The notes under the pieces are model-generated. The model was given only the letters and a program-made list of their open reading frames with translations. It was not told the DNA's origin and searched no databases. From Cottoperca gobio (Eukaryota; Chordata; Actinopteri; Perciformes; Bovichtidae), in the NCBI RefSeq assembly GCF_900634415.1, contig NC_041360.1:6375176-6439175 (forward strand): a stretch of 64,000 bases of DNA. The letters run 5' to 3'. The stretch's first letter is position 1, and the number at the start of each line of letters is the position of its first letter. The position numbers were made by a program, and so were the translations under genes. Positions 43,219 to 53,884 of this stretch are shown here, in pieces.

Positions 43219-43700
43219 TTAATTGCAGATATGTTGCAGTGTATCATTTTCAGAAGATTGTCTGGTGCAGCATTCAATGGCAGTCATGATGGGTACGTAT
43301 CGATTGTCTTCAAGTCCCCAGCCCAGAGGATCAAGGTCACTCTCCATCCCCATCCAAACCATGACCTGGTAGTAAACTCGGAGACAATGATATCGATTGT
43401 CTTCAAGTCCCCAGCCCAGAGGATCAAGGTCACTCTCCATCCCCATCCAAATCATGACCTGGTAGTAAACTCGGAGACAATGAAACTTGGTGGCAGATTC
43501 CGTTGGGGGAAGACGTTCAGGTGTAACAAAAGACTTAGCAGCAGCGACCTTTCTGTTGAATATCTCCCTTCTTCCACTTGAGTTTGTGCAGCAAGGATCC
43601 TCCATCAAGCACATATCTTTCAGTCTGAGGGTGTGCTGAAGGTGTGGTATCAGGTGCTCCTTCACATGCCAGTGCCTTGGTACAGTGGTCATTGACGGCT
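43219..43700 (-). pseudogene. unidentified repeated-gene relic with 93-bp tandem duplication
   Basis: Minus strand: KEHLIPHLQHTLRLKDMCLM, NSSGRREIFNRKVAAAKSFV, TPERLPPTESATKFHCLRVY, YQVMIWMGMESDLDPLGWGL, EDNRY, and then the last 31 residues again before VPIMTAIECC. The duplicated unit is 93 bases (43298-43390 and 43391-43483), in frame, nearly identical. The minus frame looks protein-like; the plus frame 43171-43581 is open too but is probably its shadow. I have a vague impression of a widespread uncharacterised fish ORF that continues into a cysteine-rich domain, but cannot confirm it. No start codon context or partner gene was found. Confidence 0.45.
43298..43483. repeat. 93-bp tandem duplication
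   Basis: Two adjacent copies starting TATCGATTGTCTTCAAGTCC. The only difference I see in the body is AACC versus AATC near the CATGACC sequence. It is recent relative to the decay around it. Confidence 0.95.
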
Positions 43701-43706
43701 TCAGCG

Positions 43707-43950
43707 AGTTCATGTTGGTTCCAGGTAACATTACTGACGAACTGACAAGAAACACTGGGACAGACAGGGATATATACACACAAACACTAAACGAGGGAAC
43801 GAGACACAGCTGGAAGAGAAAGGCAAATACACAGGAGGAAACTAATGAAGGGAACGAGACACACCTGTGGGAGAAAGGCAAAAACACAAGGGCAGGAAGT
43901 AATACAAGACATGACAAAATAAAACAGGAAACAGAACCAAGATTATGACA
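43707..43950 (-). mobile_element. LTR fragment (copy 3 of the 352-bp LTR family)
   Basis: Read on the minus strand it begins TGTCATAATCTTGG at 43950, then CTGTTTTATTTTGTCATGTC, and TCCTGTGTATTTGCCTTTCT-type sequence with a TATATATCCC box (43768-43778) and CCCAGTGTTTCTTGTCAGTT. It matches copy 2 (18991) up to about 43707 and is then lost. An internal 53-base near-repeat (GAGGGAACGAGACACAGCTG / AAGGGAACGAGACACACCTG) is specific to it. Confidence 0.75.
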
Positions 43951-44009
43951 CATTTGGCAGTACCTCTGCAGCCCATTTACTACCAGAGGGTGGTTGAGAA
44001 TAGCTGAGC

Positions 44010-44086
44010 TCTATATTATATAATATATATGTATGTATATGTATATACATACATATATGTACATACATATATATAGATAGAGACAT
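44010..44086. repeat. AT-rich palindromic simple repeat
   Basis: ATATATGTATGTATATGTATATACATACATATATG-type sequence at 44024-44060 forms a near-perfect inverted repeat, followed by further TATATA blocks. Confidence 0.85.
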
Positions 44087-44457
44087 TGACTTTACCTTTT
44101 GCAAATGTAATCTTCCGTAAAATTCAGCCACGGTACCGAAAGCCTCAAAAGCCATTTTAAAACAGGGTGATTATCTTTATTTATTTTTTACACAAGAGGG
44201 TCAAGCTGGCAACAGTGAATCACTCAGCTTCAACCTCACCCAGGCTGTCAAATGGGGCTGAAAACGTTTTGCAAGGGGCCATCACAGAGCATGAAAACAA
44301 ATCCATTGGCAGATGGAAAGAAAGGTAGAGAAACTGTAAAAATAAATAAAGAGAGAATAATAAAGATGGGGAGAAGTAAAGAGAATAATTTACAGAAGAT
44401 ATAAGTAAGTGTGTTTTAGTGCAAAGGTATAACAAAGGAAAACATGGTGTCAAAGAA

Positions 44458-44458
<1 letters not shown>
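44087..44458. other. unassigned sequence
   Basis: Purine-rich at 44310-44410; nothing coding recognised. Confidence 0.45.

Positions 44459-44520
<62 letters not shown>
44459..44520. repeat. (TG)n microsatellite
   Basis: A pure TG tract of about 62 bases. A CA tract of similar length lies 108 bases further on, so the two can pair. Confidence 0.97.
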
Positions 44521-44527
<7 letters not shown>

Positions 44528-44624
44528 ATTAGGAGCGGGCAGATGAAGGTACTGAAACAATTGACCATGGTTCTGGTCTGATCATCCTATAGACATGCAA
44601 ACCCTAAACTCCTTTTTAGCCCTA

Positions 44625-44627
<3 letters not shown>

Positions 44628-44697
<70 letters not shown>
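44628..44697. repeat. (CA)n microsatellite
   Basis: A pure CA tract of about 70 bases, inverse to the TG tract at 44459-44520. Confidence 0.97.
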
Positions 44698-44700
<3 letters not shown>

Positions 44701-45124
44701 AACCTCATTAGCAGCAGGACATGACATTTCTGGACTATTCTGGCCAGACATGTGGAGGAGGATTGGGGAGATGACAGAATCCTTAATACCTCGTTTTGAC
44801 CAGAATTCATACCCATTACAAAAAGAGGTGAAGTCCTTTAAGTTGAAAAGGGGTTATTGAGCAGAAATGTACAAAGCATTATAGGGCAGCTAAGTATTCT
44901 ATGTCATGCATAAACAAAGGCAGTATACTATGTGGCAAGAACACATTACATACTTCTCAGAAAGGATATTACTTATTGGTATTTTTTGTTGTTGTTTCTT
45001 TTAATACGCACATTAAAATACAATCCTCTTAGTTTTTTCACATTCTGTTTGAATCTATACTTCATTGGCTGTGTGTGTTAAAAACAAACCACATGTTTGA
45101 GGACGCACCCTGCAAACAGCCAGC

Positions 45125-46020
45125 CACCATGAGGGGTCCATCCATCCATCGTCTACCGCTTATCCGGGGTCGGGTCGCAGGGGCAGCACCTCCAGTAAGG
45201 AACCCCAAACTTCCCTTCTCCGGGCCACATCCGCCAGCTCCAACTGGGGGATCCCGAGGCGTTCCCAGACCAGTGAGGAGATATAATCTGTCCCCGGGGT
45301 CTCTTCCCAGCTGGACGTGCCTGGAACACCTCCCTAGGGAGGCGGCCAGGTGGCATCCTTACTAGATGCCCGAACCACCTCAACTGGCTCCTTTCAACGC
45401 AAAGGAGCAGCGGCTCTACTCCGAGTCCATCACGGATGGCTGAGCTTCTCACCTTATCTCTAAGGGAGACGCCAGCCACCCATCTGAGAAAACCCATTTT
45501 GGCCGCTTGTACCCGTGATCTCATTCTTTCGGTCATGACCCAGCCTTCATGACCATAGGTGAGGGTAGGAACAAAGATCGCCCGGAAGATCGAGAGCTTT
45601 GCTGGCTCAGCTCTCTTTTCGTTGCGGTAAAGCGAATGTAATACCGCCCCCGCTGCTCTGATTCTTCGGCCAATCTCTCGCTCCATCGTGCCCTCACTCG
45701 CGAACAAGAGCCACAAGGTACTTGAACTCCTTTACTTGGGGTAAGGGCTCATTCCCAACCCGGAGTAGGCAATCCACCGGTTTCCTGCAGAGAGCTATGG
45801 CCTCAGATTTTGAGGTGCTGATCCTCATCCCAACCGCTTCACACTCAGCTGCGAACTGATCCAGTGACTGCTGAAGGTCACAGACCGATGACGCCATCAG
45901 GACCTCATCATCTGCAAAGAGCAGCAATGAGATCCTCGGGCCACCGAACTGCAACCCCTCTCCTACACGATTACGCTTCGATATCCTGTCCATGAAAATT
46001 ACAAACAGGATGAGGGGTGC
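45125..46020 (-). mobile_element. RTE/Rex3-like LINE 3' half
   Basis: Minus strand, 5'-truncated at about 46020, with the 3' end at the CCATCCATC (GATG-type) tail at 45138-45150. Sequence near the tail, CGCTTATCCGGGGTCGGGTC, is typical of this fish LINE group. The GATG-type tail repeats are a known feature of Rex3/RTE elements. Two frames make up its RT. Confidence 0.82.
45153..45993 (-). pseudogene. RTE-like reverse transcriptase, C-terminal half
   Basis: From 45993: MDRISKRNRVGEGLQFGGPR, then ISLLLFADDEVLMASS with the FADD active site, LDQFAAECEAVGMRISTSKS and LPQVKEFKYL. The frame then breaks near 45710 (one-base change). It continues EGTMEREIGRRIRAAGAVLH, IFVPTLTYGHEGWVMTERMR, AKMGFLRWVAGVSLRDKVRS and VERSQLRWFGHLVRMPPGRL. 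All are well-known blocks of the RTE-type thumb and C-terminal domain. Endonuclease and fingers are lost. The frame ends at 45153. Confidence 0.9.
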
Positions 46021-46905
46021 AGGGTTGCAAAGAAGCCAAAAACAAATTTACACTTGAAGTCACATGTTGACAAACACCTTGTTCTCACGCGAATAACACG
46101 TGTTAACTTGTCTGCCTCCAGACACGTTCAAAATGACCTTGCTATGATTAATATTTTGTTTACCATGGGTTTCAAACATTAAAAGTAGAAAAGAAAAATA
46201 TGTAAATGGTCTTTTGATAAGTATGGAAGGAAACTCTAGGGTCCGGTTTACATCTGAAAACTGCACACTACCATGTTAGTTGTCACACCTTCACTATGCT
46301 AAAGCTAACGCTCCCTCTGTACTGTGCTGGAGGTTTCTTTTTTCTTTGCCAGTGTTGTGTTGAAGACTGTTTCCCTGTTTATGTGTCTGCATTTGCATAT
46401 TAGACAGCGATTAACTGTTGACAAACATTGTATGGTTACAAGTCAGTATAGTCATGGTCAGACATTTTAGGGAACATAAACATAAGAAAAACACATTTTT
46501 TTAGTTGAGGGGAACTTTGTCAATTTCTCATGGTTTTGGCCTCCATGACATTCCACAGCCTTACACACATGGGTAAAAGGAACCCTAGGGAAGGAGATGG
46601 AGCAATCTGTCACCAAATCAGGGTCATAGCAGCATGACCACTTAACCACCCACACACATACTCTGACATGTGATAAGTCTGTGAAGCTACATGTCCCTGC
46701 TTTGTACAGTCATGCACTCTTGTGCGTAATTACACACATGCATCCTCATCTACAGCGCTGCTGGTGTAGCCTGGTAGCAGGCTGCTGGTTAATCACTGTT
46801 TTAATGTCACTAAGCTGATTGGTTAGTGAGGTCATTTTGATGTTTGTTAGGGAAACCACAAGGCTAGATGACTAACTGGTATGACTCCGTTCCTGTCTTT
46901 TCTCA
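46021..46905. other. unassigned sequence
   Basis: No gene or element recognised; short chance frames only. Confidence 0.5.
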
Positions 46906-47052
46906 TCCATCCATCCATCTATCCTTCTATCCGTCCATCTATCCATATATCCATCTATCCATCTATCCATCTATCCATCTGTCCATCCATCCATCTGTCC
47001 ATCCATCCATCCATCCATCCATCCATCTATCTATCTATCCATCCATCCATCT
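46905..47052. repeat. (ATCC)n microsatellite, left block
   Basis: Tetranucleotide repeat CATCCATC with ATCT, ATAT and GTCC variants. It ends exactly where the L2 tail begins. Confidence 0.95.
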
Positions 47053-47543
47053 ATTACATTACATTACAGTTCATTTAGCTGATGCTTTTGTCCAAAGCGA
47101 CGTACAAAAAGGACAAACAATGATGGGGATACAACTCCGAACAGCAAGAATCTTGTAAGTACAATAGCTTCAAATAGGTACAATCGTTTAAGTGAACACT
47201 GTCTTCAAATAAGTCAGTTTGAAGTGCAACATAAGTGCAATATACAGAAACAATAGAATACAAATTCAACTATTAGCTATAAATAAGCCAAACCAATATA
47301 AGTGCAACATACAAAGAACAGTTATTTAGTTTTCTTCATTAGCCGAGGTGCAGTCGAAACAGGTGAGTTTTCAGTCTGCAAAGGAAGGTGTGAAGACTGT
47401 CTGCTGTCCTGACATCAATGGGGAGGTTGTTCCACCATTTTGGAGCCAGGATAGCAAACAGGCGTGTTTTGTTTGAGGGAAATCTGGGTCCCACTCATAG
47501 TGAGGGAGTGGCGAGTCGATTGGTCGACGCAGAGCGAAGTGAA
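47053..47543 (-). repeat. L2-type LINE 3' end inserted in the ATCC array
   Basis: Minus-strand LINE end. The tail TTAGCTGATGCTTTTGTCCA, then AAGCGACGTAC, is followed by a 3' UTR inverse to 17936-18250, and ends in code for the LINE C-terminus. Read from 47543: SRLATPSL near the end, then FAILAPKWWNNLPIDVR, TADSLHTFLCRLKTHLFRLH. It is 5'-truncated. ATCC repeats lie on both sides. Confidence 0.8.
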
Positions 47544-47699
47544 TCTATCCATCCATCCATCCATCCATCCATCCTTCTATCCATCCATCCATCTATCCAT
47601 CTATCCATATATCTATACATCTATCCTTCTATCTATCCATCTATCCATCCATCCATCCATCCATCCATCCATCCATCCATCCATCCATCCATCCATCCA
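47544..47699. repeat. (ATCC)n microsatellite, right block
   Basis: Continues the same tetranucleotide repeat after the L2 tail. The final ~60 bases are pure CCAT units. Confidence 0.95.
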
Positions 47700-48855
47700 A
47701 ATTTTATGTAAATGTTTACCCAAATTACTTTAAATATTATTTTGGTTGCAGGTATGGACACTGACAAGACATAAGCCAACACTCAGTCAATAGTCTATAT
47801 TTCCTCCCCCGCCAATGTAAATGTGAATAAAATCAGATCTATAAGTGTGTATTTATTTTAAGTGCTACATTAGAAGATCTCTCCTCCATTTAGCTGACAG
47901 CCTACAACATTGCCAAGTGCAACTTAAGTACTCAAGCAGAGTACTATATGTAAGCTCCTATCTCTGGTTTGGAAAAATAATAATAATGTACCAGTAATAT
48001 TTAGTATATACTGTATATTAAAGTACAAAAGTAAGATACAAGTTGTGATAAACCGCAATTACCCTTTGATAAATGTGCATCTTAACAACATGTCTATGCA
48101 CCTCACTGGACTTTGAGTCAGCACATGTGTACACACATTTTCTTTTTCAAATGTGAGATATTACAGATATTACACATTATTATTAATTTCTTTCTCCTAT
48201 CTTCCCCTCGTTTTTTCATTTTTTAATATTTTCTGTTTGTCCTCTTGTCTCCACTCTCTGTCTATTTTCAATCTGCTATGCTCATATAACATTTGTTCAA
48301 TATGTTTAGTGTTGCTTTCCTCTTTCATGTCTTCTCTTTCTTGGATCCTATTTCTTTCGTGTCCTCTCTCTCCTGCAGAGAGAGATTGCTGCACGGCTGA
48401 GAGGTACAGCAGGAGAGAAAGACATGGGGGGAGGTGGGGAAAGCATGGATAGAGGAATGAAGGTAGAAATACTGAGAAAAAGATCTACTTCCCCTCTCCC
48501 TGTCTCCCCTCCTTTCTATGACTGCTTTCCGTCTCCCCTCCATCGCTTTCACTCCGCCTCTCCCCCTCCCTGTCTCTGGCCTTTCCATCGCATTGATCAG
48601 TTACACCGACAGCAAAACAGAGAGGAGAAAAACGCTTTGTGATATTCTGGCAGGTAAGAAGGAGGGAGGCAGAAAGAAGGATACAAAGAGAGACAGAAGA
48701 AAAGGAGGCAGGGTGAGAAATCAGTATGAGAGAGAAAGACATAAAGGACCTCTCCTTTATGTATTTCTCTGTGTGTTTGAATTTTCCATTTAAAGAATCA
48801 ACTGCAGCAGCCCAAGAGAGATAGAGTAAAAGACAGTGAAACAGTAAAAGAATGA
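47700..48855. other. unassigned sequence
   Basis: AT-rich to 48300, then pyrimidine- and purine-rich alternating blocks (48480-48570 CT-rich; 48650-48740 GA-rich). Overlapping Ser/Arg/Glu-rich frames are products of this composition. Confidence 0.5.
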
Positions 48856-51740
48856 GATCAAATCAAATCAAATGTATTTGTATAGCCCAATATCACAAAT
48901 GATACATTTGTCTCAGTGTGCTTTACAGACTATACAGGTTACGACACCCTCTGTCCTTAGACCCTCGCATCGCACAAGGAAAAACCTCCTAAAAGAAACC
49001 CCACAATTAAAGGGGGAAACATGGAAGACACCATAGGGAGAGCAACTGAGGAGGGATCCCTCTCCCAGGACGGACAGACGTGCAATAGATGTCGTATGTA
49101 CAGGATAAACAACATAGTACAAATACAACATTTGACAGAAATTATGTTGTGTTGAAAAAAGAGAAAGTATGGATGAATCCAGGAAAATGTCAAAAAGGCT
49201 TCCCGGTGTCCAGCAGGACCAGGGCAGCAGGCGCAGCCACGATTCCTGATCCTGACGTAAACATTTTACAGTGGCAACCTGCCACATGAGAGACAGAAAC
49301 TCCGGGGATGACGCCCCGGATGATGAGTTAGTAGGATACATTTACATAAATGCATACAGATAGAGAGGGAGAAGAAGAGAGGAAGAGAAGGAAGAGATCA
49401 GGGAGGTGTCCCCCGGCAGTCTAAGCCTATAGCAGCATAACTAGGGGCTGATCTAGGGCAAACCTGAGCCAGCCCTAACTATAAGCTTTATCAAAAAGGA
49501 AAGTCTTTAGCATACTCTTAAATGTGGAGAGTGTGTCTGCCTCCCAAACACAAACTGGAAGCTGGTTCCACTGGAGAGGAGCTTGATAGCTGAAGGCTCT
49601 GGCTCCCATTGTACTCTTAGAGACTCTAGGAACCAAATGCTCTGGTTGGTTTATAAGGTACTATGAGATCTTTAAGATATGCTGGAGCCTGACCATTAAT
49701 TGCTTTGTAAATCAGGAGAAGGATTTTGAATTATATTCTGTATTTTACCGGGAGCCAGTGCAGAGCAGCTAACAATATAGTAATATGATCCCGTTTCCTT
49801 GTTGTCAATACACGTGCCGCTGCATTTTGGATCAAACAAAGAGTCTTAAGCGACTTTTTGGGACAACCTGATAACAATGAGTTGCAGTAATCCAGCCTTG
49901 AAGTAACAAATGCATGGGCTAGTTTTTCTGCATCATTTTGAGACAGGATGTGTCTTATTTTTGCAATGTTACGTAGATGAAAGAAGGCAGTCCTTGAGAT
50001 TTGTTTTATGTGGGAGTTAAACGACAGATCTTAATCAAAGATGATGCCAAGATTCCTTACAGTGGTGCTGGAGGCCAAATTAATGCCATCCAGAGCTTCT
50101 ATGTCATTAGATAATGCGTTTTGGAGGCGTTTAGGGCCAAGTATAATAACTTCAGTTTTGTATGTGTTTAACATCAAAAAGTTGCTAGACATCCAAGTTT
50201 TTATGTCCTTAAGGCATGCTTGAAGTTTAGCCAATTGATTGGTTTCATCTGGTTTAATTGATAGATATAATTGGGTATCATCCGCATAGCAATGAAAGTT
50301 TATAGAGTGGTTCCTTATAATATTGCCCAAAGGAAGCATATATAACGTGAATAGAATCGGTCCAAGTACAGAACCCTGCGGAACTCCAAGACTGACTTTG
50401 GCTGTCATGGAGGATTTATCGTTAACACATACAAATTGAGATCGCTCAGATAAATAGGACTTGAACCAGCTTAATGTGGTTCCTTTTATGCCAACACAAT
50501 GTTCCAGTCTCTGTAGTAGAATGTCATGATCAACAGTGTCGAAAGCAGCACTGGGGTCTAACAAGACAAGAACAGAGACAAGTCCTTTGTCTGATGCCAT
50601 TAGAAGGTCATTGGTAACTTTCACCAGTGCCGTCTCTGTGCTATGATGAACTCTAAGATATCGGCCTATAGTTGGCTAAAACCTCTGGATCAAAACCAGG
50701 CTTTTTAAGAAGTGGTTTTATTACAGCTACTTTAAAGGATTGTGGTACGTAGCCAGATAATAGAGACAGGTTGATCATATTTAATAACGAGATGTTAATT
50801 AAGGGTAAAACTTCTTTAAACAGTTTAGTTGGAATCATGTCTAAAAGACAGGTTGATGGCTTAGATGATGAGATTGTTGAGGTTAGTTGGTTAAGGTTGA
50901 TTGGAGTAAAACAGTCTAGATATATTTCAGGAGTTACAGATGTTTTTAAGGTTTTGGAGGTTGAAGTTAAGTCATTACCAATTGAGGGCAGGAGGAGATT
51001 AATTTTGTCTATTATAATTATAATTTTATCGTTAAAGAAGCTCATGAAGTCGTCACTACTGAGAGATATAGGAATAGAAGGCTCTGTAGAGCTGTGACTG
51101 TGACAGCCTGGCTACAGTGCTGAAAAGAAACCTGGGGTTGTTCTTATTTTCTTCTATTAAGGAAGAGTAATAAGCTACTCTGGCATTACGGAGAGCCTTC
51201 TTATACGTTTTAAGATGATCTAACCAGACTAAACGAGATTCTTCCAATTTAGTGGAACGCTATTTACTTTCAAGATTTCTCGACTTTTGTTTTAGTTTGC
51301 GGATTTGTAAATTAAGCCATGGAGCTTTCTTTTTCTGTTTTATGATCTTCTTTAGAGGAGCGACAGAGTCGAGTGTTATTCGCAGTGAGGCTGCAGCGCT
51401 ATCAACAAGATGATTAATTTGGGAGGGACTAAAGTTAGCATTGGAGTCCTCCATTATATTGATATTGAGTCCTGGTATTGAATTGAGTGCTGAAAATTTA
51501 GTCACAGCACTTTCAGATACACATCGAGTGTAGGATATTTCGCCTACTGGCTTGTAGTCCAGTAACAGGACTTCAAAAGTTATTAAAAAATGGTCTGATA
51601 AAAGAGGATTACGTGGACACACTGATAAACTTTCAATTTCAACACCATATCCCAGAACAAGGTCCAGAGTGTGATTTAAACAGTGAGTTGGTTCATGTAC
51701 ATTTTGACTGAACCCAATTGAATCTAATATTGAGATAATG
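48856..51740 (-). mobile_element. L2-like LINE, longer copy 2
   Basis: The same element as 4356-5857, with the TCAAA tail at 48856-48872, the same 3' UTR and the GAGA tract at 49360-49400. It extends about 1.4 kb further 5', to the end of the endonuclease at 51740, where similarity to LINE protein stops. Both copies lie in the same orientation, 44 kb apart. Confidence 0.9.
49497..51622 (-). pseudogene. L2-like LINE ORF: endonuclease end, RT
   Basis: Pieces on the minus strand. 51622-51260: the end of the APE nuclease (LLSDHFLITFEVLL, with the SDH motif) and linker KKAPWLNLQIRKLKQKSRNL. 51247-51056: LDHLKTYKKALRNARVAYYS. 51045-50653: INLNQLTSTISSSKPSTCLL, VIKPLLKKPGFDPEVLANYR. 50624-50031: RT with LVLLDPSAAFDTVDHDILL (motif A), SLGVPQGSVLGPILF, HCYADDTQLYLS (active site at about 50290). 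A TAA replaces CAA at 50031 (GIIFD, then stop); further frame changes follow in the C-terminus, which has lost about 22 bases near 49637 compared with copy 1. Catalytic residues are present but the frame is broken at least four times. Confidence 0.9.
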
Positions 51741-51934
51741 GGTTAATCTCTGTTTCTATCACTCTATGACACACATGCTCACACATGTATGGTATAGGAC
51801 ATTCAGTATCAATGAGAGCTTTTGGAATTGAGTATAATTCTGTCAAAGCCCCAACACTTGCGTTAATTAACTTAATTAATCCCCGGGGGGAATAAAACAT
51901 TTTCACACTTACATACTTTACACACCAATAGGCC
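51741..51934. other. unassigned sequence
   Basis: AT-rich with TTAACTTAATTAATCCCCGG at 51867. Nothing recognised. Confidence 0.4.
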
Positions 51935-52215
51935 TGAAATACATGCCCAGTCTGCGGTAAGAACCTGAATATAGATGCTTATTCCAAATGTGCCGTATAC
52001 TTGTCCAAAGAAGGCTCCTAAAACTTGAATATTATTGGCATATTCCACATGTCTTAATCGGAAAATGCTGCATTTGGAATAAAGCTTATTCGTCATTTCC
52101 ATACGGTTGGTAGGCAAAGATTTAACCAAACAGGCTCTTTTGTCAGGTCTGGTGTTGTTTGCTGGGTCAGTTGTCTGTGTTCTTTGGTCTAAGAAATTGG
52201 CAGAATATTGTGCGT
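51935..52215 (-). repeat. unclassified dispersed repeat B, copy 1
   Basis: Minus-strand sense CCAATTTCTTAGACCAAAGA, ACACAGACAACTGACCCAGC, CCGTATGGAAATGACGAATA and ATAAGCATCTATATTCAGGT recur in the same order on the plus strand at 57121-57410. The reading frame SANFLDQRTQTTDPA is open in both, but other parts are not, so coding status is unclear. Probably an internal piece of a DNA transposon. Confidence 0.65.
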
Positions 52216-53876
52216 CCCAGGGCGTAAAATAGCTTTTTGTTGCAGCCCTTGGGGTCTGATACCAACGCAAAAAGTACCCTTTAGCTTCTCTATAAGACGG
52301 GGACAAGACCACGCTTCTTTCCCTCACTAATTCAATCACCTGTGTCTCATTAACTCTACCACTTTGCCTCACTTATTTCCGTGTGTTCCTTGTTCAGACT
52401 GACCGTGTTATCTAACAGTTTTAGATTTGCTTACCATGAAGCTGGTTCTTAACCCCTTGGATCCATTTTGACAGCGGGATATTTGAGTAAAAAGACTCCC
52501 AATGACTTTGATGGAGGAATGAGGTCTTCCTATTGGTCAGCTAGCCCTGTCCTCGGATAGAAAGTCTAATTTCAAGAATTTGTAAGAGCCTTAAAGGTCA
52601 AAATGCATAGCAAGTCCTTCAATTTGAGCTTTGCTGCTTGTTTTCATCTCTGTTAAATATACCAATGAAGCAGAACATCATATGGAAATAAGCATGATAA
52701 TCTTCACAACTCATCATCCATACTTATTTCATTGGTCTTCATGTCTCCTTGCTGAGGCAGTTGTTCTATCCACATTAAGAAAGAGGCTTAAATTAAACTT
52801 TGTCTAACTAAATATTGAATTGAGCTGAATTGAATTTTATCCCCAAGAAAGAACTCTGTGGTATGCTGCAATTTTTCATCCTCAAGGTTACTTTGAGAGA
52901 CGTGTTTTCATTACATTCTCATTCGTCAAAAAATAATGTTTTTCTTTGAAAGCGTGAGGAAAATATGACAGAAAAATGTGCAGTTTGCTATAGAGAATAC
53001 AGTTTTGATGACACAATAGATGTTCCATCTTTCATAAACCTTGACCTAGGCAAAACAGGATGAGGACATCAGCAAGAAAAGAGAAAAGGTGGAAAAAAGA
53101 GACAGAGATGTTGAGACAGGAAGTGCGTAAGCACTTTTCATCTTTTGAAGATGTCTTTTTATGATAATCAGTTCCTCTGTTTAAGAACAAGGAGGATGTA
53201 ACCTGCTTTGTCTACTATGTGCCAAAGCACAATGAGTAGAGTTTGAGACGGCAGAGGCAGGGAAAATGTGAAAGCTTTTTCTATTTAGTATTTATATAAG
53301 ATTTAATAAACATCTGGAGGTATCTCTGTAAACTCTCGTTCATCAACTGTAAACCCTTTGATCTACCATGGACATTCACCAGCATTTTATGCTTGGAAAG
53401 TTTCAGCACAGACAGAACAGGTCTGCACAATTATTCAAATATTAATCGCCATCAATATGTTGGCTTCCCAAAATTAGTTAAATGTTGGATCACGTAGTGA
53501 TATTTCTTAAGCAGAAATTCTGGAATTGACTCATTCCTTCCGATAGAAACACATTAGATATCAGACTGAAAGTAACGTCACATCCTGACTTCTCATTTTA
53601 AGCCATTCAGAAGCATTGTAACTACCATTTTCCAGGAACAACATTAATATATTGATGCAGAGGCATATCAGTGTATGTGCATTTGTGAGAAGGTCATCCT
53701 CTCTGGGAAAGTGCCAGTTCTTTCCTACAAAGCCACAATTGAATCAAAAGTAACCTTGTCCATCACTGTCTGTTTCCTTGCTATATTTGCCCAATCTGCT
53801 GAAAAACTGCAGGTCATTAAGAGTTATCAGAAAGGGTCAGTGATTCTGCTCTCATCTTTTTTGATGACCGGCATGA
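52216..53876. other. unassigned sequence
   Basis: No gene recognised in about 1.6 kb. Frame 53675-53977 (100 codons) runs into the following hAT end and has no recognisable motif. Confidence 0.5.
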
Positions 53877-53884
53877 CTTCAGAG

